Origin: Chaetoderma sp. LZ-2023a
Lineage: Eukaryota; Mollusca; Caudofoveata; Chaetodermatida; Chaetodermatidae
DNA length: 64,000 nt
Reading direction: 5' to 3'
NCBI GenBank assembly: GCA_034401795.1
Contig: CM067370.1
Location: 54,561,380-54,625,379 of the forward strand
Shown piece by piece: positions 20,976 to 31,984 of this stretch. The number at the start of each line of letters is the position of its first letter. Position 1 is the first letter of the stretch. The notes beneath the pieces were generated by a model. That model searched no databases, was not told the DNA's origin, and saw nothing but the letters and a program-made list of their open reading frames with translations. Made by a program: the position numbers and the translations under genes.

Positions 20976-23201
20976 TCAAAGTAAATCTTGTGTGTTGAGG
21001 AATGCCTCGGTGGTAGGAGATGGGGAAAAGAGATTTGTTGATGATGCCGCATTCCTTCCCGTTTTCAACTTCCGCAGCGTCACCCTGGACTTTTTCATGG
21101 ATGTGCATGTCTCAGTCACCTTTCCATGTGCAGCACAAATGAACCATGTAGCTTGTGCCATAACAGAATCCATACTGGCGTTGATATAACCAATGTTGGC
21201 AAATGAGAAGTTCCGTTTCTTAGCGACTCAACACAGTGGCGTTGTCTACTCCATGCAGTAATGCAAGTGTGCCAGCACCAGATAGTCCACGATAGCGAAC
21301 AGGTGGCTGGCGATGTCACTGCTTTCCTGCTGTAGCCTGTATGTCGACCACAGCCAGCTCTCGAATTAGCGAAGACATGGTCATTGATGCTCTATTCGTA
21401 CACATTTTAGTAGTGGATGAGTAGAACAAAGAGATCAGTGTCGTCACATACAACACGAACCGATTTGTCCAGGATAGAAGTAGCAATTGCATACTGTGTG
21501 ATGATGATACATGCCTCTCTCTCATGTGTGAAGCGGAGACCTCGGCTATCTAACTTCATACCGTGGACAACTCGATGAGGAAATCAGTGATGCTGGCAAT
21601 GATCAGGCAATGTTTCTGTGTGGCTTTTGTGTACAAATCCATATAAAGCAGGCCTTCTAACAACATGGCATTCAACTGGATTTTGTTTTTGTCACAGATA
21701 AGATCACTTGTTTCGATGGAATCAGCATATCGTGTGTCAAATTGTGCACCCGACTTGATCCTCACCTCCACACGGAGGACCTCCGCATATGTGTGGACGT
21801 TTTTATACTGCTCGCATAATACCTGTCGAACACTACGGTAGCATTGATAAGATCACTTGTTTCAATGGAATCAGCATATCATGTGTCAAATTGTGCACCC
21901 GACTTGATCCGCACCTCTACACGGGGGACCTCCACATATGTGTGGACGTTTTTATACTGCTCGCATAATACCTGTCGAACACTACAGTAGCGTTCCCTAC
22001 TTGCAGTGCTTTGTGGACAAATGCCTGTGATGTAACGACATACTCACGGAGCATGATTTTGTCAGATGGCCAGTCGATTGCCCACAGCAGTCATGAGACA
22101 TCGGCAATCTTCAATTTCCAGTCACCATAGAGGGTACGCGACCAGTTCGCACGAGAGTAAGTCGTCAAAATTAATGTCTGGTGCACTGACCAACAGTCCA
22201 ATGACATGTGCATATGTAAGCTCTTAGTCGTACATCTTTAATTTCCCAACTAGGATATATTTCTTCTTTGAATCCATGGTGACCACAACCTTTAACAGCT
22301 TATAAAATGATGCTGACCAGCTACACTTGAATGCTACCACCTGGCTCTGGCCGATGTTGAGGGCATCATCTGCTATCACATCAGGATGAACCACTTGTCC
22401 TGTGACATTGTTCATCAGAGCAGCATCAGGATGAGGTATCATCGAGTGAATCTATGCACATGGTGAGAGTGCTATGAATGCTGCAGCAGTCATCCTGGTC
22501 GCTCTTTTTGTGGGTCTGACTCCGCTCCTTGTGATGCGTGTGAACAACTTCTTGTTTATCATCGCGCATTGCTCTGATATCACGTGACAGCTCCCCACAT
22601 GTGGTAAAACTCAAAGCCTACATGACCATTTGATTCCAATCTGTTGCCAATCCTACTGCTAGTGCAGGACCATGATCCAAACGCAATGAGCTCCAAGTTT
22701 TTTGAGGATTTTCTGATATTTGTGCACACACATGCTTGAATGCTGGATCGTCAGTGGGTTTACTTAGATTACCACCACAGTAGCTAACATTACGTTCTGA
22801 TATGAATTTGGATCTGCAAGAGTTGTGGCGATGCGCATCTGCATCATGCAGATTGGCAACCACACAGTACTCGCTGTCTGACTGTTGCACCTAGCTTGTC
22901 ATTTCATTTACTACATACATCTAAGATAAATTGTTTGTACTCCTGACCATTGGCATTTTCAGCAGTGCGTATGAGAAATGCCAGGTTACGGCGATTATGT
23001 GGAACCTTACCGTCATACTCTGATGTAAGAGTACATACTGTTATTATCAGAGCAAAACAGGCAATATTTCCTGAGATTAAATTTGTCGGGTCCAGATCGA
23101 AAACGTTTTGGAGCACTTTGTTCATCATCATCACCCCAAGAAAGCTTGCGCACATGAGTGACGTGTGCTTCTACATTAGTGGAAGATATATACCTTGACA
23201 C
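20976..23201 (-). pseudogene. Degenerate gene of a recurrent animal protein family (CLFC...DDTDLFVLL...TTEAF type)
   Basis: Read 5'->3' on the minus strand across several frames, the pieces appear in this order. KYCLFCSDN comes first (about 23060), then RNLAFLIRTAENANGQEYKQ (about 22960), CVVANLHDADAHRHNSC (about 22830), IPHPDAALMNNVTGQVVHPD (about 22440), and RVVCDDTDLFVLLIHY (about 21410-21460). GLSGAGTLALLHGVDNATVL (about 21270) and SPTTEAFLNTQ (about 20990) end the series. I recognise this order from a large family of uncharacterised proteins in cnidarians, molluscs, amphioxus and fish. Its typical blocks are a CLFC cysteine motif, an ADAxYHxxC motif, DDTDxFVLL, LTGCDTVA and LPPTTEAF. The acidic DDTD block hints at a metal-binding, nuclease-like fold, which is inference. 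Stops, frameshifts and a 149-bp duplication show it is dead. Confidence 0.65.
21697..21994. repeat. 149-bp tandem duplication inside the pseudogene
   Basis: The segment beginning gataagatcacttgtttc at 21697 is repeated from 21846 with few differences. Both copies share tgtgtggacgtttttatact and end near cgaacactac(g/a)gtagc. Because 149 is not a multiple of three it shifts the frame. Confidence 0.9.
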
Positions 23202-23429
23202 TCATGATTTATGGATTCTAATGATAGGATTGTCTGGCTCCGATTCCAGCAGTAATGCAAGCTGTTGATGGTAACACTCGTTCAAATCTGTACTACATCC
23301 TATAATGGTATCAATACATGGTCTGTAACCATTTTGTAACTTCTCCCTCTTTTTTATTCAGGCAATTTGAAATTGTGTCGATCATTGAATAAGCAGACAT
23401 CATAATATATGATGAAATCTTGAAAATAA

Positions 23430-23811
23430 ACCAATTATTGTATTTTCAGCACTTTCGCGGGTGTTTTGGCAGTCATATTGGATTTCTGCCCAATAACAAT
23501 GATCAAATTGTAAAAATATTTATTCCACATATCTTCCATTACATTCCTCAGAGTTGGAAATATGTGTACACAGCCCGCATTTATGACCCTAACACTAATG
23601 CTTTGGAGGTTATTGTGATATTAGTGATTTTGAGGCGTCACGGAGGCCATCTTGGATTTTTTTAAATGCCACCGCACAAAATTTTACACACCATCTGAAA
23701 ATTATCATCTAAGACCCTTATGAACTCACACAAACCAACAAAAAAACTTTATACTACATTTCCATCTTGTGGTCCATATGGGCCAATATCCTCCTGACTA
23801 AAGCTGTTGCT
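23430..23811 (-). repeat. Right long inverted repeat of the 3.8 kb element
   Basis: Inverted counterpart of 19998-20400. It contains ggaggccatcttggattttt and ctttatactacatttccat and ends with cctcctgacta. Confidence 0.7.
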
Positions 23812-23923
23812 GCCTAAGGAAGCAACGGCTTCCAGTCAAATTAATTTCAAAATATTCCACAGAATAAGTTTTATGTCGTAAAGAACATACTTTTTCAGGG
23901 ATTTGTCGGTGACACTATTTTAA
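23812..23923. mobile_element. TTAA MITE (family N), right half
   Basis: It resumes with agctgttgctgcctaaggaa and contains cggcttccagtcaaattaat and aagaacatactttttcaggg, as in the intact N copy at 41517-41707. It ends at a TTAA (23920-23923) that also starts the next MITE. Confidence 0.7.
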
Positions 23924-24098
23924 CCCTTTAATGGTCAAGCCAGCCAACACTGGATTCTGCAGTGGTCTTAAAGAATGTACACTTGCAGTCCAAGAGAAGA
24001 CTATTTTTGAAAACTTACCAGAGGTTTTCAAAAATAGTCTTGGCCTGCAAATGGACATTCACTAATTTCTTGAGCAAATTTGACCACTAAAGGTTTAA
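23920..24098. mobile_element. TTAA MITE (family M), short copy
   Basis: It runs from TTAACCCTTTAATGGTC to CTAAAGGTTTAA. It has the arms gtccaagagaagactatttt and aaaatagtcttggcctgcaa but has lost the outer half of the central palindrome. It shares its left TTAA with the N-family copy. Confidence 0.75.
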
Positions 24099-24752
24099 AC
24101 TAGCTGGATGTGTATCGCCAATCATAACGTCAAAAGCATACAGAGCTACAAACTATAGCTACATTGATTTGTAATAAATATTTCCTACATTCCTCATTTA
24201 AATTCCTACCGAATATGTTGAAAATTATTTGACTGAGTCATTGCTGCCTTAGGCAATAATTTTCAGTCAAATTTTTTTTCAAGATATTGGTCAGGTTTAC
24301 CATTGTATTTTCTTGAAGCTTGTACAATTCATTCTGTTGTGAATATAAGTAATAATCAACAATGAAACCGGAATTGTAAATAAGTACATATAGAAATTAT
24401 TTTCCATTTTTGACAGGGATCATTATTCACGCATTATCATCTGATTGTAATATATTATAAAGAAGAATAGATGCATTTTTTGCTGTATTCTTGAACATGT
24501 TGAAGATATATATTTCATACCTCGGTTATACATTTTGAATAAATTTCTCAAAGACATTTTATTTGTTTGTTTACAATTGATCGGCATAGAATAGAATGCC
24601 TCTGAATTATCAGTTAAGATTCAGTTTGTAGGTCATTTGGCTATGTGAGCTTATGTCATGGCAATTATCCATCAATTCTTTCCTTATATCACTTCTCAAG
24701 TACTTGTCTGATTTGAAAGATCATTTACCATAATGCAAGATTCACCATTCAT
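24099..24752. other. No gene recognised
   Basis: AT-rich. A diverged N-family interior is visible at about 24215-24290 (gaaaattatttgactga against cagtcaaattttttttc). Confidence 0.45.
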
Positions 24753-24915
24753 GTTGTTATTACACCACAAAAATATCCATTACCATTCAATCACTACTTG
24801 CTAAATCAACTAATCTGCATTTAGCCACCAGAATAAGATTTTTAGCTCACCTGGCCTGAAAGGCCAAGTGAGCTTATGCCGTGGCGACCGTCCGTCCGTC
24901 AACTTTTCCTTTAAA

Positions 24916-24947
<32 letters not shown>

Positions 24948-26945
24948 CAATTATATTTTGCAGGAAGCATCCTTAGGGCATTGGGATCCAAGTTTGTTTA
25001 AATGAACCCGATCGGCCAATTTGGCCGGCAACCATCTTGGATTTAGGCCGATTTTAGGAAATGTCTAAAAATCTTCTCCGAAACCGCTTAGGGGATTGAT
25101 GGAAACTCATGAAATATGATCTAGGGCAAGAGCTGAACCAAGTTTGTTCAAGGGAATTTGATTGGTAAAATGGTTCGGCGGCCAACTTGGTTGACCTAGT
25201 TATAGCGAAAATGACTCCAGAACCGCTGAAGGGATCGGGCCGAAATTTGGCAGATATGATTATGGCCTAAGGTCCATTAAAGTGTGTTCAAGAGAAGTTG
25301 ATCCGTCAAAACACATGGCCGCCATGGGCCAATCAAAATATAGCATGTTTGGCGGCCATATTGGATTTTTTATTTGATGGATTTTGAGGCCCAAATTGGC
25401 GTTGTATGTGTTTTGGGGTATTTTGAGCCCAGATTTGAAATTTTCGAACCTGTCGGATAAATGGTTTGGCGGCCAATATTGGATCTTTTTCCTGCCTAAA
25501 GCTCCCATACTAAAGCAATGGGAAATTTAAAATGTTTTCTGGAGAACTGCCTGGCCGATTTCAATTATATTTGGCAGGAAGCATCCTTAGGGTGTAGAGA
25601 TTCAAGTTTGTTCATACGAAGCCGATCGGCCAATTGGGCCGGCAGCCATCTTGGATTTAGGCCGATTTTAGGAAACGTCTAAAAATCTTCTCCGAAACCA
25701 CTTAGGGGATTGATGGAAATCTCATGAAATATGTTCTAGGGCAAGCGCTGAACCAAGTTTGTTCAAGGGAACTTGATTGGTCAAATGGTTTGGCGGCCAT
25801 ATTGGTTGACCTAGTTATAGCGAAAATGACTTCGTCTCCAGAACCGCTGAAGGGATCGGGCCAAAATTTGGCAGATATGATTATGGCCTAAGGGCCATTA
25901 AAGTTTGTTCAACTTCGATCCATATAGCATGTTTGGTGGCCATATTGAATTTTTTTATTAGATGGATTTTGAGGCCGAAATTGGTTTTGTATGTGTTATG
26001 TGGTATTCTGAGCTCAGATTTGAAATTTTCGAAACTGTCAGATAAATGGTTTGGTGGCCATCTTGGATCTTTTTCCCACCAAAAGCTCCCATACTGAAGC
26101 AATGGGAAATTTAAAATGTTTTCTTCTGGAGAACTACCTGGCCGATTTCAATTATATTTGGCAGGAAGCATCCTTAGGGTGTAGAGATTAAAGTTTATTC
26201 AAACGAAGCCGATCGGCCAATTGGGCCGGTGGCCATCTTGGATTTTGGCCGATTTTTAGAAACGTCTAAAAATATTCTCCGAAGCCGCTTATGGGATTGA
26301 TGCATACCTGATGAAATATGATTTAGGGCAAGAGCTGAACCAAGTTTGTTCAAGGGAACTTGATTGGTCAAATGGTTTGGTGGCCATCTTGGTTGACCTA
26401 CTAGTAGCGAAAACAACTTCAGAAATTTGGCAGATATGATTAGGGACTAAGAGCCATTGAAGTTTGTTCAAGGGAAGTTGGTCCATCAAAAAACCTGGAC
26501 ACCATGGGCCAACCAAAACATAGCATGTTTGGTGTCCATAGTTGACTTATTTATTTGATGGATTTTGAGGCCAAAATTGGTTTTATGTGTTTTTGGGTAT
26601 GCTGATCTCAAATTTGCAATTTTCGAAACTGTCAGATAAATGGTTCGGTGGCCATCTTGTTGATAAAGAGCATTCTAGTTGAAATGCCTATGGTCCAGGT
26701 GAGCGATACAGGCCCCTTGGGCCTCTTGTTATGCTTGCTTACATTCCTCCATATGCCTATTCCATATTAATAATTACCCTCAACCAGGCTACTGGCAGGG
26801 TACATCCCCAGTATATAGCCTGATAAAGACTGGCACCAGTCTGTACTCACTCCCTGTTGACGCCTATCACTAAGCATGCCCGTGCATTGGAGACCAAATA
26901 GGAAACCGATTCACTTTTCAATTATTCTGCAAGCAGAAGTCTGCA
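24753..26945 (+). repeat. DIRS copy C left inverted terminal repeat, interrupted
   Basis: The outer edge is gttgttattacacc. The repeat runs to 24844 and resumes at 26729 with tgcttgcttacattcctcc after the insertion. It then contains ccctcaaccaggctactgg and gactggcaccagtc and ends near ccgattcactttt. The inverse of these blocks makes up 33486-33740. Confidence 0.85.
24845..26728 (+). mobile_element. Helitron-like repeat, 600-bp-core type, complete, nested in DIRS
   Basis: The 5' end forms a hairpin (gctcacctggcc pairing with ggccaagtgagc). The 3' end has a smaller hairpin (ggcccc/ggggcc-like: aggccccttgggcct) followed by cttg. Between them are three tandem core units of about 600 bases starting near 24900, 25520 and 26104. 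Each has ttcaattatatttggcagga, gccatcttggattt and tgaaatatgat(c/t)tagggc. No ORF longer than about 80 codons makes sense, so it is non-autonomous. Terminal hairpins and a tandem core fit Helentron-type non-autonomous elements; that class is inference. Confidence 0.75.
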
Positions 26946-27439
26946 AAATAGTCCAGCTAAGTTTTTTATAGCTTTGCGCTGTGTCAGCTTACTGCTTTGA
27001 GAGTTCTACAATCATATGAATGCCTAATATGAAGTCTATCCTCCCTAAGTTATGTTGTTGGAGTATTTTGTGGTTTTATACTCTATATCAAAATGTTACC
27101 GGTTTCCGTGATGTATCTTGTTTTCGTGGTTATCATTTATAATGATTAAAGTCATCATCATTTCAAACCCTCTATTACTCTAGGAGCCTTTTATTCACTT
27201 ATATCAGTATTCATGTTTAGTGCATAAGAAGGAAAACGTTTTATATCCCTTTGAAAGTTTGTTCTTTTGTCTTTAGAGATTTTTGATATTTGAATTTGAA
27301 GTTTCCTGCCTATTCTATAACATGCATTTTTGCTTTATATCAGACTATTTTTAAAGAAGTTCTTTTAAGTTTTTTCGAAGCTGTATGCTTTATTCTTTAT
27401 TTTTATTTTTCGTTTTTAGGAGTCTTAGATCGGTCGAGA

Positions 27440-30400
27440 AAGTCAAGTGCACGTCCTCTAAGTGCGATCGAGTTCACTCTGCGGAGTTTGGAGGCCATGT
27501 TTGTCTAAAGTGCACTACGTGTACTCCCACAACGATGTGCGGGGTATGCAAGGGAGGTCTTCGACCGTGTCAAAAGCTTATTTTAAGGATTTTTCGGCTA
27601 AGTCCGTGTTGCCCTCTGATCGCTCTCCCCCGGTTGCTTCAATGTCTAAAGCTCTGTCTTTTGCTAATTCTTCTATATCTAATCCACCAGCAATGGAGGG
27701 GGGGGGGGGTCCTCTTTGTCTAATTCTGATGCCGTGTTAACCATTTTTGCTAGATTCGAGTCTTTTGCCACTGTCTTGACGAAATCATTAGATGAGCGAA
27801 TATCGTCTGCCATCCGCGCGGCTTAAGGATGTTTCATCCGAGTTGGATGATAACGAGAAGGCTAGCGGGTGTGTCCGCAAATGGGGGAAGCCTACTTCCC
27901 TCATGTCCAGGCAAGAGATTCAGTCCCCGAAACCGAAGACTAGAGACTCAAAGAAGAGGCTCTGGAAGGTGAACTGGAGCAGGTCAATGGGTAAAACCCA
28001 CATAAGTCTTGAGGAGGGGCATTACCCTCAAGCAGTGGTGTCGGCGACTGAAGTCCCCGATTCAAACTCCTATGCCAACGTCAAGTTTTCTGTTATACCG
28101 GAAGCCAGGAATGTTAAAAGATCGCCTATTTCTAGCTTAATGCAGTCAGGAAGTTCGGTAACTTCCGGTTTATCAAGCACTTCCAGTTTGTGCTCAGTAG
28201 ATTCGGATCTCCAAGACCTGGGGCTACTTCCGGCTTCCGTTTCCGGTTCTGTTACTTCCGCTTCCGGTTTTACGTTCGTTTTTTTCAGGACATCCGGGTC
28301 CTCAGGATCGTGTTCCTTTTTCGACTTCCAGTAGGATGTTATCCAGTTCTGTTTCCTCTTCCGGTATTAATACTTCCAGTTTTAGTAGCTCTTCCGGTCC
28401 TACCGGACATCCAGGTCCTCAGGACCCAATTAATTTTCCGACTTCCGGTAGGCGCACTTCCGTTTCCGGTCTTTGCTCTTCCGCTTCCGATTTGAGGGGT
28501 GCACTTCTGGGTCTTCAAGATCCGGCTAAGCATCCGGGTTCCGTTTCTGGTTTTGATGAGACTTCTGGTTTGGTCAATGGCCAGGGTCTGCAAGATCCGG
28601 CCAGGGCCTTATCCCAGCGCCAACTTCCGCTTCCGTTTTCCAGTTCTTCCGGGATTAGAGTTTCAGGTCCCTCTTCTAGTCGGTTAATTTTTTCGGACTC
28701 GCATTTGATTGATAGGCATTAGGTTTCTGTTGATAGAAATTTGGTTAGCTCTGGCTTATCTCCATCTTGTCCTATTGAAGTTTCTGACTTTATTTTCGTG
28801 ATTCAATTAGTTCAGGATTTTGGATCTCAGTCTCCTTCCCAAGTAGTTAATGTTGACGCGTCTTCAGGTTCTTTTGCTCCCTCCTTTCGTGATGCAGTCT
28901 TGGGTTCTTCTGACGCGAGGCTCCCGCCCTCTCGTTCCTCTCAAGTTCAGGATCATTATTCTTCTCTTTCGGCGAAAGATTTTTCTTCCAGTCATGTTTC
29001 CAACTCTTCTCTTTTTCAGTCATCTTCTATCCCTTCTCCTCCGGGGTTTTCCCCGACTTCCTTCTATCAATTCTCACCATGGATCTTCAGATCCTGCTCA
29101 TTCGTCTTCTGTTCATCTTAATTCTTGTCTTCCTCCTTCATCCTCTTCTGCTTCTTCTTCCTTCATCTTGACCCGATAGTTTCTGTTCTCTCCTCTGAGT
29201 TAGAGTTTCAAATTGTTGATTCGGGTCTGGATTTTTCCTTGTTTTCTGTGGTTAGGGATCCCTCCCTTGATCAGTCTTTTGTGTCGGCTCGTTTTTCCAT
29301 TCTTTCGAGGTTTTCAGCTAGTGGTCTGGTTCGTTTTCCCTTGTCTTCTGGTCAGGATAATGTCATTGACCCTATTCTTTCTGATCAATTTTCCTCTCTG
29401 ATTCTTTGCCTGTTTCCTCTCCAGGCGTCTAGGAGGCCTTGCTCTCCTCTTTCTTCTAGAACTGTTGAATCACTGGTCTCTGGTGACTCTTCTCTTCATC
29501 CTTCTTCCTCTCCTAATCCTTCTTCTATTTCTTCAATTCCCAAATCAGTCAGGGCAAGGGATCTGAAGAGGTTTTGTCCGGTCAGGGCCTCTTCAGAGGA
29601 CTGGTCCCTGGCTCATAGGTGGATTGCTTCGTCTTTCTTTTCCCCTTAAGGACGAATTCTCTATAGACCCTTCTTCTTTTGGGTCTGCTCTCTCATCTTC
29701 TGATTCTTCTTCTTTGTCTCCTCAGGTTCTCCCAGTTGATAATCTGGTAGTTGACATGTTAGACTTCTTTGTGAACGATGTTCATTGTAAGTAATTTTCT
29801 CTTACTCCCAAATTCGATGCTCCTGTCCAGATTCCAAAGGACGATTATTTACGAGTTGCCACTCCTCAATCAGTCTCTGGTCCTGCTTGGGAAGTTCTTT
29901 CCTCTAATTTAAAGGATTCTGTGAAGGTTGAGTTCTCTTCTGATCTTTTTAAGTGGGAGTCTATGTGTAGGTCACAGCTCAAGTCGGCAAATTTTCTTGC
30001 TTTGCTTTCAGAGGCAGTTCTTAAGGCTCATGACAGAAATGAGCAGGTCCCTGTTGAGGTTTTTCGCTCTTTGGCCGATATTTCTAGAGGTTCTCTTAAC
30101 TTCGTTTGCAGATCTTTAGGTTATATTACCTCAAAGAGAAGGTCTAGGAAGCTTGTTGAGGTTAATATTTCAAGTAATCTTAAGAGTAGTTTTATTTCGG
30201 CTCCTTTCGGCCAGGATATTTTTGGTCAGTCATCTTCTAATCTTATTCGGTCCGAGTCTAAGCGCCTGAGAGCCTCTAGGGATCTTCAGGCTCAGATTTC
30301 TCTTTCTAAACCTTCTGTGAAAAGAGACTTTTCCTCTGTTAAGAGCACCAATTCCTCCCCTAGGAGGAAGAGTCTCAGACCCGATGAATTTGGTGCATCT

Positions 30401-30450
30401 CCTACCAGGATAGTTAATAACTCTAACAGATCTTCTAACTTCCAAGATTG
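27440..30450 (+). pseudogene. DIRS Gag-like gene (copy C)
   Basis: The N-terminal part carries a cysteine-rich segment, KCTSSKCDRVHS then CLKCTTCTPTTMCGVCKGG (27440-27560), that could bind zinc. A serine-rich middle with repeated CTTCCGG/CCGGAAG-type DNA follows (28140-28700), then the conserved end: FKWESMCRSQLKSANFLALL and SLGYITSKRRSRKL (29940-30155). Frame changes occur at a 12-base G-run (27698-27709) and near 27800, 28700, 29100 and 29640. A stop in the HCK-type segment lies at about 29791. Copy B retains a long open frame of this region. Confidence 0.8.
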
Positions 30451-30684
30451 ATCCGCAGAGGATCGTTTTGAGTCTATCTCCTCCCACCATTCTAGATCCC
30501 AGGTTCGGCAACCCCCTGTGCTTATTTTTACAGACCTAGTTCACGGTCTAGAGGTCGGTCATCTTTCAGAGGTTTTCAAAGTAAGAGAGTTTGAAGGTGT
30601 GGCCACCTCCCGGTTAGGTTCAGCCCTTTCTCCTCTTTCAATCTCTTCCCTTCCTCTTCCTGTGCCTTCGGATCCGTCGGTGTA
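30451..30684 (+). other. Gag-RT junction of copy C
   Basis: The region corresponds to the proline-rich start of the copy B RT frame (LPLPVPSDPSV-like in one frame). No separate gene. Confidence 0.4.
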
Positions 30685-31378
30685 GTGCCTTCCGCCCAGC
30701 TTGCAAGTTGGAGGGCGCCAGTCTCTGTTCTGGGAGACTTGGCATTCCCTCGTTCAGGACTCCTGGCTAGTAAATCAGATTCGGTGGGGGTATGCACCTT
30801 CTTGGATCCTTCACCCTTCTCCTCTGTCTCTTATTCCCAAGTGGACTCCAGCTCCTTCCAATCTGGAGAAGTTGGCTGCCCTAGAGGAGTTGGAGTCCAT
30901 GATTGTCAAGGAGGCCATAGAAGAGGTTCCCCTTTGGAGTGTAGACCCGGGCTACTACTCAATCATTTTCTTAGTTCCCAAGAAAACAGGAGGTTGGTAT
31001 CCTATCATCAACCTAAAAAAGTTGAACCTCCTTATTTTAACCCCAAAGTTCATAATGGAGACCATCTCCCAGATCATCGCCAGTCTAGATCCAGGCATGT
31101 TGACTTCCTCCATAGATCTCAAGGACGCCTGTCTAGATCCAGGCATGTTGACTTCCTCCATAGATCTCAAGGACGCCTACTTCCATGTGCTTAGTCATCC
31201 GTCGTTCCGAAAGTTCTTGAGGTTCGCCTACAAGGATCGGGTATGGCAGTTTCGAGCCATGCCCTTCGGCCTCACCATGGCCCCCTTCCTCTTCACTCGT
31301 CTAGTTTCAGCCGTGGCAGGAATCTTGCAAAGCAAAATCTTCCTCAATTCTTTCAGAAGTCATTGCAGAGGTCTGTAG
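30685..31378 (+). pseudogene. DIRS reverse transcriptase (copy C), internally duplicated and truncated
   Basis: The frame 30701-31378 encodes VGGRQSLFWETWHSLVQDSW, INLKKLNLLILTPKFIMETI, motif A (SSIDLKDAYFHV) and FRAMPFGLTMAPFLFTRLV. A 48-bp in-frame tandem duplication (31083-31130 and 31131-31178) repeats motif A, giving SSIDLKDA twice. After VAGILQ the sequence jumps to a later part of the domain, so the YxDDW active site is absent. The protein ends at a TAG at 31376-31378. Confidence 0.9.
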
Positions 31379-31384
31379 TCTGGC

Positions 31385-31980
31385 ATGCAGCCTAGGTTGG
31401 ATCTTAAATCTCAAGAAATCAAGCCTAGTTCCCTCTCAAGTCTTCACGCACCTGGGCGTTTCTTTCGATCTGGCTCAGGGCTTTCCATCAGATCTAGAGT
31501 ACAGGAGATCCTCTCCTTTGTATGGAGGTTTGCAACCTCCTCCTGTGGTGCCGCAAGATTTATCTAGTGTCCTCTCATGTCCCAGGCAGTCTGAATTTTC
31601 TTGCGGACCAGTTGTCTCGTCCCAGCAAATTCGTCCACACAGAGTGGCAGTTAGACGTCGGTTGCCAGAGCGATTTTCAAACTCATGGATCGTCCCCACG
31701 TAGATCTGTTTGCGACTTGTCTAAATGCCCAGATCTCCTCTTTCATGTCTCCTTTTCCGGACAGTCCTGGACAGGAATGTTCGCATATGCGTTGCCTGCA
31801 ACGATCCTGATTCCTTTGGTTTTGAAGGTCAGGGACCAGTTCTGCGAAATTCTTCTGATAGCTTCCTTTTGTCCAAAGCGGATCTGGTTTGTAGATCTTC
31901 TCGATCTCCTGGTAGACTTCCCTCATCTTCTTCCAGTCTCTCCAGATCTTCTTTCTCAAGTAAGGGGAATGTGTCTTCAT
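31385..31980 (+). pseudogene. DIRS RNase H remnant (copy C)
   Basis: Only the ends remain. An RT-connection segment (LKSQEIKPSSLSSL) is joined directly to the last RNase H block (WCRKIYLVSSHVPGSLNFLA, then DQLSRPSKF). The IFTDAS, LELWAV and SDNST blocks present in copy B are deleted, a loss of roughly 0.5 kb at about 31515. The linker to the recombinase (FPDSPGQ-like and LIASFCPKRIWFVDLLDLLV) is still readable. Confidence 0.85.
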
Positions 31981-31984
31981 GCAA

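Larger units (their letters stand above)
19998..23811 (-). mobile_element. 3.8 kb element with long inverted repeats carrying an uncharacterised gene
   Basis: The ends are inverted copies over about 400 bases. Left TAGTCGGGAG (19998) pairs with right ctcctgacta (ending 23811), and gtggaaatgtagtataaag with ctttatactacatttccat. The series continues with aaaatccaagatggcc against ggccatcttggattttt, and with catgtaatggaagatgtatt against its counterpart near 23530. Between the arms, on the minus strand, lies a broken gene (20976-23201). A third copy of the terminal sequence lies inside the left part (about 20580-20622). The element splits an N-family MITE, which proves insertion. No recognised transposase was seen, so the transposon class is unknown. 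Confidence 0.75.
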
